Origin: a virus | Strand: one strand, 5' to 3' | Length of the DNA stretch: 40,600 nucleotides | Virus record (IMG/VR): IMGVR_UViG_3300037071_001883 | Location: 1 to 40,600 of that record | Shown: one piece after another, positions 36,304 through 40,600 of the stretch | Layout: every line of letters begins with the position of its first letter | Numbering within the stretch: the first letter of the stretch is position 1 | The notes under the pieces: model-generated | Told to the model about the DNA's origin: nothing | Databases searched by the model: none | Seen by the model: only the letters and a program-made list of their open reading frames with translations | Translations under genes and position numbers: made by a program

Positions 36304-37560
36304 ATGCCGCGTCCATTAGAGAATGTCAATTTCGGAATCTTCGGGGTGGATCACACCAAGAAAAGCGCCTGCACGTACTACCGTGTCCAGGTTCCGCTGC
36401 GAGCCTTATATGACTTAGGGCTCTCGAATCACTACATCGGGGAGAAGGAAGACGCAACCGAGGATAAGCATATCGCCATGCTCACGGCGGATATCGTCCT
36501 CCTCTTCTCCATGTTCGGATCAGGATTGGAAAACACGATCGAAACGATCAAGGGCATGAAGCCAGGGTGGAATAACACCAAGACCGAGCGAATCTACCCC
36601 CCGAGTATGGTTTTTGATGTAGACGACAACTTTGATTATGTCCACCCCTTCAACGAAGCCTTCATCCGTCTCGGGACGCGAGACTACTCCGGCCGAATGC
36701 TCAAGAAGGGGGATATCCTGACGACCACCTTCGAGAAGGATGGGACGATTGTCCCTCTCTGGGAGGATGAGAAGACTCGCCGAGGACCAGACCTGTTCGA
36801 TATCGAACGGAATCTCAGAACGAACATCGAAATCCACCGCACGGCCAAGCGATGTGATGGCGTGACCGTGCCGAGTCCTACTTTGGCGCGGTATCTTCGA
36901 GAGACACATAACTATTCAAACGTCTATGTCTACCCCAACTCGATCATTCCCGAAGACTATCCCCAGCCTAAGCTCATGCCGCATGAGGGAGTGAGAATCC
37001 TATGGCAAGGAGGCGGGAGCCATATGATCGACTGGTTCCCTCTGAGGGATGCTCTGCGAGAGGTCTCGCTAAAGTACCCACAGGTAAAGTGGGTTATCTG
37101 GGGATCAGCCTTCAAGTGGATACATGACAACATCCCAGAGAAGCAACTTGAGTATGTTGAGTGGGTGCCTTACGAGGCATACAAGGTCCAGCGGACCATC
37201 ATGGACTGCGACATTTCGCTCTGTCCGCTAAAGGGGAATGACCGGTTCAATGAGTCGAAGAGTGGCATCAAGTTCTACGAGGCCTGCATGCCTGCCGAGC
37301 CAGAAGTGACCCTAGCCTCGAATGCCGTTCCGTATTCGGACGAGATTACGGACGGCGAGACGGGGCTGCTGTATAACGATCCCAAGGAGTTCGTCGAGAA
37401 GCTGGGCATCCTGATCGAGAACGCCGAACTACGGAAGAAGCTCGCTCATGCAGGGCGCGAGTGGGTCCTGACCCACAGACACTACAAAACCACGGCTCCC
37501 GGGCTGATGGAGTTCTACAAGGAGATTCGGGCGAGGAAGACGATCGCTCTGGAGGCTTAG
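36304..37560 (+). CDS. GT4-like glycosyltransferase
   Basis: A 418-residue GT-B glycosyltransferase. The C-terminal half has the family marks: GVRILWQGGGSHMIDW, KWVIWG, YVEWVPYEAY, and the donor-site CPLKGNDRFNESKSGIKFYEACM region with Glu; a final GETGLLYNDPKEFVE is typical. It sits inside the structural operon, so it probably decorates a virion protein or works on host glycans at late times. The donor sugar is unknown. It complements the GT2-GNAT gene of the leftward half. Confidence 0.87.
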   Translation: MPRPLENVNFGIFGVDHTKKSACTYYRVQVPLRALYDLGLSNHYIGEKEDATEDKHIAMLTADIVLLFSMFGSGLENTIETIKGMKPGWNNTKTERIYPPSMVFDVDDNFDYVHPFNEAFIRLGTRDYSGRMLKKGDILTTTFEKDGTIVPLWEDEKTRRGPDLFDIERNLRTNIEIHRTAKRCDGVTVPSPTLARYLRETHNYSNVYVYPNSIIPEDYPQPKLMPHEGVRILWQGGGSHMIDWFPLRDALREVSLKYPQVKWVIWGSAFKWIHDNIPEKQLEYVEWVPYEAYKVQRTIMDCDISLCPLKGNDRFNESKSGIKFYEACMPAEPEVTLASNAVPYSDEITDGETGLLYNDPKEFVEKLGILIENAELRKKLAHAGREWVLTHRHYKTTAPGLMEFYKEIRARKTIALEA

Positions 37561-38481
37561 TTGGCCATTACCTACACAAACGCTCAGACCGCAGTCGCCC
37601 GAATCATGGGCGCATCTGGCGATACAGTTCAACTCGCCGCAGCGGCAGATGCGATTCTAGAGGCGATCGAGGAATGGAATATCAGGCATGACTTCTCCTA
37701 CCTCCTCATGGACACCTCGGGCGGCTTCTCCGTGGCGAGCTCGACCATCGCCGTGGATGGGATCACCGTCACGACGAGTGTGGCGAATGGGTTTGCTGGG
37801 GTTAACGTAGGCCAGACCGTCACGGGCTCGGGCGTCCCTGCAAGTACGACTGTGGCGAGTATTACCAGCACGACAGTTATTGTGCTTTCGGCCGCCTCTA
37901 CCCCTGCCACAGTGACGCTGACTTTCGGAGCGGACATCCCCGTCATCTCTGGCACGGATACCTACAATCTGCCGAGCCCTATCGGCCGCCCATACTCGGC
38001 GAGGCTTCTGACCAATGAAGACACGCTCCTCTACAAGGAACAGCGCGAGATCGACCGGTCCTACGAAATCCAGAGCCACTCGGGCACGCCGATCTTCTAC
38101 AATCTCTTCAATTCCTCCTCCTTCTCCACGGGCCGCCAGAATGGAAAAGTCCGGCTCTTCCCCATCCCTGGCTCGACCGACACCCTTCGTGTGCGGTATT
38201 ACCGGCCTATCGCTCAACCATCCTCTGGCTCCGACAACCTCGACGTTCCCGATCCCTATGTTTATGCGCTTCTGGCGCTTGCTAAGTACGTCTTCCTCCG
38301 AGACCATGATGCGGAGACGACCCGGCTTCAAGAGGTGAAGGAGCGAGCGGAGATCCAGTTCCGTGCGGTTGTGGCTCGGGACGAGCAAAGGACAGAAGAC
38401 AACGACATGGCCCTAGTCGCCCAGATGGAGCATTCGTCCTTCCGGCATATCGACCCTGACGATATTCGCTTCCTCATCTAA
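37561..38481 (+). CDS. Tail tubular protein A / head-tail adaptor with inserted Ig-like domain
   Basis: A 306-residue protein from TTG 37561, directly after the previous stop. The opening (TYTNAQTAVARIMGASGDTVQL) and the C-terminal part (DVPDPYVYALLALAKYVFLRDHDAETTRL) match gp11-type adaptors of podoviruses. Residues ~60-135 hold an inserted beta-rich, Thr/Val/Ala/Gly-rich domain with VGQTVTGSGVPASTTV, a form shared with other virion proteins. It would bind the portal and hold the nozzle. Confidence 0.75.
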   Translation: MAITYTNAQTAVARIMGASGDTVQLAAAADAILEAIEEWNIRHDFSYLLMDTSGGFSVASSTIAVDGITVTTSVANGFAGVNVGQTVTGSGVPASTTVASITSTTVIVLSAASTPATVTLTFGADIPVISGTDTYNLPSPIGRPYSARLLTNEDTLLYKEQREIDRSYEIQSHSGTPIFYNLFNSSSFSTGRQNGKVRLFPIPGSTDTLRVRYYRPIAQPSSGSDNLDVPDPYVYALLALAKYVFLRDHDAETTRLQEVKERAEIQFRAVVARDEQRTEDNDMALVAQMEHSSFRHIDPDDIRFLI

Positions 38482-40600
38482 TGGCCAATACTCAGCCCAT
38501 CCCTGAGCCCCTCAACGGCGGGCTGGTCACGGCACGGGATCCGGCGCTGCTTGAGCCGGGCGAGCTAACCCAGTCTGATGATGCCGTCTATTACCCGAAC
38601 GATCCTGCGGTGCATAAGGTCAAGGGTCGGACGAAGTACAACTCGGTCGCGGTAGTTGGTGGGCAGACCGTAAAGGGCCTTCGTTTCCTAGAAGTAGATT
38701 CTGGGAACTCCTTTCTAGTTGCTCTCTCCGAAGGTTCCTCCACTACAGATGATCTCTACTTCTCCATCTTCTCTGACGAGACTGGGACCTTTGGCTCCAT
38801 CTCGGCTATAACCAACGTAGGCACAGGCAGAACACTCGATACAGTTCACCACGGAAACCGCTACGTTGCACTCATCGGGGATACCTCGAACTATCTCCTA
38901 AATCCAAATGCAACTGGCAGGGCGCATGGGCTAGCCCCCATTACGAGGCTGCCTACTGGGGCGGAGACTGGAGCTCCGGCAATTGGCGCGGGAACTTTCA
39001 ATGCAGAACTAGGGACTGGGTTCTTCCACTTCATTACGACCGAGGTCGTGGATGATGGGCAGAACCCGCCTATCGAAAGCACCTTTACGGGGACCCCCGC
39101 AACTGCCTCGACCGCGCTCACGACCCCGACAAGCCAGGTCTACACGATCACCAAGCCCGCAACGGTCAATTCGAACGCTACGCGCTGGCGAGTCTATATG
39201 TCCCAGGTCCCCCAGACCAACCCGACACCCGTGCCGAATCTCAACGCATTCCGCCTAGTGGCCGAGGCGAACATCTCGGATGCGACAGTCACAATCGGAA
39301 ACGTCGCTGGCTCGTCGGGGCGGTTCCCCACGGTAAGTATCGCCACGGTAGCTGGCTGGTCGAACCCCTCGAACGCCTTCACGGACAATGGGGTCGGGGC
39401 AAGGAATTCGACGGATGGGGCAACCGAGGACTACACCACTTTCGGCTTCGACGGGACTCTCTCTGGGACCGTGAAGGGAATCCAAGTATTCGTGAAGTTC
39501 AAGATCCCCGACTATACCCCCCTAAAGAGGAAGCCCAAACTATCCATCCAAATTTCCCCCGACTCTGGTGCGAACTACTTCGGGAACGAATACACCATCA
39601 CCGCAGATGTAGCTGGGGCCGTAGCGGCATACCAGCTTACCTACTTCGGGAGTCCTGATAATCTATGGGGCAAATCGTCGTGGGCAACCACAGACTTCAA
39701 CGATGCTAACTTCCGCGTCAGGATGAACTACACCCTAGCAAATACCTTTGCTGGGGCGACCAACGCCATCCTCGATGTGGACTATATCCAAGTCAGGGTC
39801 TTCACGACCTCCACGACCCCCTCGGTCAACGTCCTAGGCCGCCCCTTCCGAACGGTTAACGTCTCGGTCGCGGGGATCACCTCCACCTTCGGCGCAGATG
39901 GCCAGCCCCCCGTGTCCTCGACGGGAGATATGTTCGAGGGGCAGCTAGTCCTGAACGATGTGGAGGACCAGTCTATCATCCGCTATTCTCTCCCCGAGTA
40001 TATCGAGTCCTTCCCCTCAATCTACTTCCTCAACTTCGAGTCGAAGGTGCAGGATTTCGTGACCTGTATCCGACGGCTGGGCAACAAGTTAATCGTAGGC
40101 TTGAAACAGCAGCTATATAGGATAAACTACCTCCCGAGGGAGACGGATGCCGAATTCGACCGCGGGCGAGCCTATGAAGCTATCTCGGAAACAGAAGGCA
40201 TTGTCGGGACTCAGGCGGCCTGCCTCTTCTCTCCGGATGGGGGTGCCCTTCTCCTCGCTTATATCAGCCACTCGGGGCCAAGATACACTGACGGCTTCCA
40301 ATCCTTTAGTCTTTCAGACGACCTCGATTGGGCCGCAACTGTACGGCTGCCTGTCTCGGGATCCGCGACTAACTACCTCCAGAACGCAGTCTTCGTAAAC
40401 TATGCCAATCTCTCCCAGCTCTGGCTCTACTACACCCCGCCGGGGCAGACGACAAACACGAAAGCTCTCGTCTTCCACTACAACCAAGCCCATCGCAAGA
40501 GCGGCGGGACCTACAAGGTTACCGGTCCCATCACGGTTGTCGGTCTGGCAGCCACAACAGGACGCATTGGAGGTAACGAGATTCTCCTCACCGGGCAATT
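38481..40600 (+). CDS. Tail tubular protein B / nozzle protein, N-terminal part (3' end outside window)
   Basis: From ATG 38481 (TAATG-coupled) the frame is open to the window edge, over 700 residues. The start QPIPEPLNGGLVTARDPALLEPGELTQSDD is the usual opening of gp12-type nozzle proteins, and the rest is beta-rich with many repeated turns, as in propeller-like tail tubes. It follows the adaptor as in T7-like viruses. The remaining part should continue beyond the window and then lead to the fibre gene whose end opens this window. Confidence 0.8.
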   Translation, partial: MANTQPIPEPLNGGLVTARDPALLEPGELTQSDDAVYYPNDPAVHKVKGRTKYNSVAVVGGQTVKGLRFLEVDSGNSFLVALSEGSSTTDDLYFSIFSDETGTFGSISAITNVGTGRTLDTVHHGNRYVALIGDTSNYLLNPNATGRAHGLAPITRLPTGAETGAPAIGAGTFNAELGTGFFHFITTEVVDDGQNPPIESTFTGTPATASTALTTPTSQVYTITKPATVNSNATRWRVYMSQVPQTNPTPVPNLNAFRLVAEANISDATVTIGNVAGSSGRFPTVSIATVAGWSNPSNAFTDNGVGARNSTDGATEDYTTFGFDGTLSGTVKGIQVFVKFKIPDYTPLKRKPKLSIQISPDSGANYFGNEYTITADVAGAVAAYQLTYFGSPDNLWGKSSWATTDFNDANFRVRMNYTLANTFAGATNAILDVDYIQVRVFTTSTTPSVNVLGRPFRTVNVSVAGITSTFGADGQPPVSSTGDMFEGQLVLNDVEDQSIIRYSLPEYIESFPSIYFLNFESKVQDFVTCIRRLGNKLIVGLKQQLYRINYLPRETDAEFDRGRAYEAISETEGIVGTQAACLFSPDGGALLLAYISHSGPRYTDGFQSFSLSDDLDWAATVRLPVSGSATNYLQNAVFVNYANLSQLWLYYTPPGQTTNTKALVFHYNQAHRKSGGTYKVTGPITVVGLAATTGRIGGNEILLTGQ

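Noticed and set aside
37657-38388. Minus-strand frame of ~243 codons opposite the tail adaptor
   Set aside because: Antisense to a recognised gene, Arg/Gly-rich, with no start signal.
1-40600. CRISPR array
   Set aside because: The dispersed octamer is short, occurs on both strands and has irregular spacing, with no repeat-spacer pattern.
1-40600. tRNA or rRNA genes
   Set aside because: No T-arm-like GTTCRANNC next to a credible cloverleaf and no rRNA-like stretch were noticed; a proper scan with a tRNA finder was not possible.
1-40600. Integrase, repressor or attachment site of a temperate phage
   Set aside because: No tyrosine or serine recombinase was seen; the one HTH-like small protein is too weak to argue lysogeny.
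1-40600. Phage-encoded single-subunit RNA polymerase
   Set aside because: The only polymerase signature belongs to the DNA polymerase (exonuclease motifs and YGSLYG); the HDS form of motif C alone is not evidence of an RNA polymerase.

Overview
The window looks like most of one tailed-phage genome of podovirus type. It has a P22-like portal, a scaffold, an SU10-like major capsid protein, two T7-like tail tubular (head-to-tail) proteins, a tail fibre and three large internal or ejection proteins, and no tape measure or sheath. Base composition is moderately GC-rich by eye. Genes are tightly packed and mostly coupled by ATGA, GTGA or TAATG overlaps. The host cannot be named from the sequence. 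Both window edges fall inside tail genes: an unfinished tail tubular protein B at the right and the C-terminal end of a tail fibre at the left. The sequence is therefore probably a circularly permuted assembly opened inside the tail module, with a short piece missing.

Layout. (1) 1-5870, rightward: tail fibre end, a small tail-associated gene, three internal/ejection proteins and two small membrane proteins that probably belong to lysis. (2) 5902-5943: a bidirectional terminator where the two halves of the genome converge. (3) 5959-22653, leftward: M15 endolysin, family A DNA polymerase with a UDG-like N-terminus, orphan adenine methyltransferase, SSB-like protein, Sak4-like ATPase, AEP primase, a sugar/glycan module (methyltransferase, DegT aminotransferase, GT2-GNAT fusion), MazG-like protein, a degenerate Cas4/RecB-like nuclease, many tiny ORFs, a lipoprotein, a DUF6745-like protein, an HNH nuclease and a RepA-like helicase. 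(4) 22654-22856: an AT-rich divergent control region, then a rightward HNH gene. (5) 23294-25568, leftward: ten small genes, several Cys-rich. (6) 25587-25931: a non-coding control or packaging region. (7) 25932-40600, rightward: TerS candidate, TerL, DEDD exonuclease, two endonuclease VII homologues, portal, scaffold, capsid, small genes, a GT4 glycosyltransferase and tail tubular proteins A and B.

How it fits together. The leftward half supplies replication and recombination (PolA, primase, RepA helicase, Sak4, SSB-like protein, nuclease). The rightward half supplies packaging (TerS/TerL, with endonuclease VII resolving branched DNA), capsid, tail and ejection. Glycan enzymes lie in both halves and suggest modification of a virion or host-surface glycan.

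The most unusual signals are: (a) a dispersed octamer, GGGCGAG followed by T or C, about 60 copies by eye on both strands and in several reading frames; (b) a UDG-like domain fused to the DNA polymerase, reachable only from a non-standard start, apparently ATT behind a strong Shine-Dalgarno; (c) the aminotransferase / GT2-acetyltransferase / methyltransferase cassette; and (d) the repeat-rich control region in front of the terminase genes.
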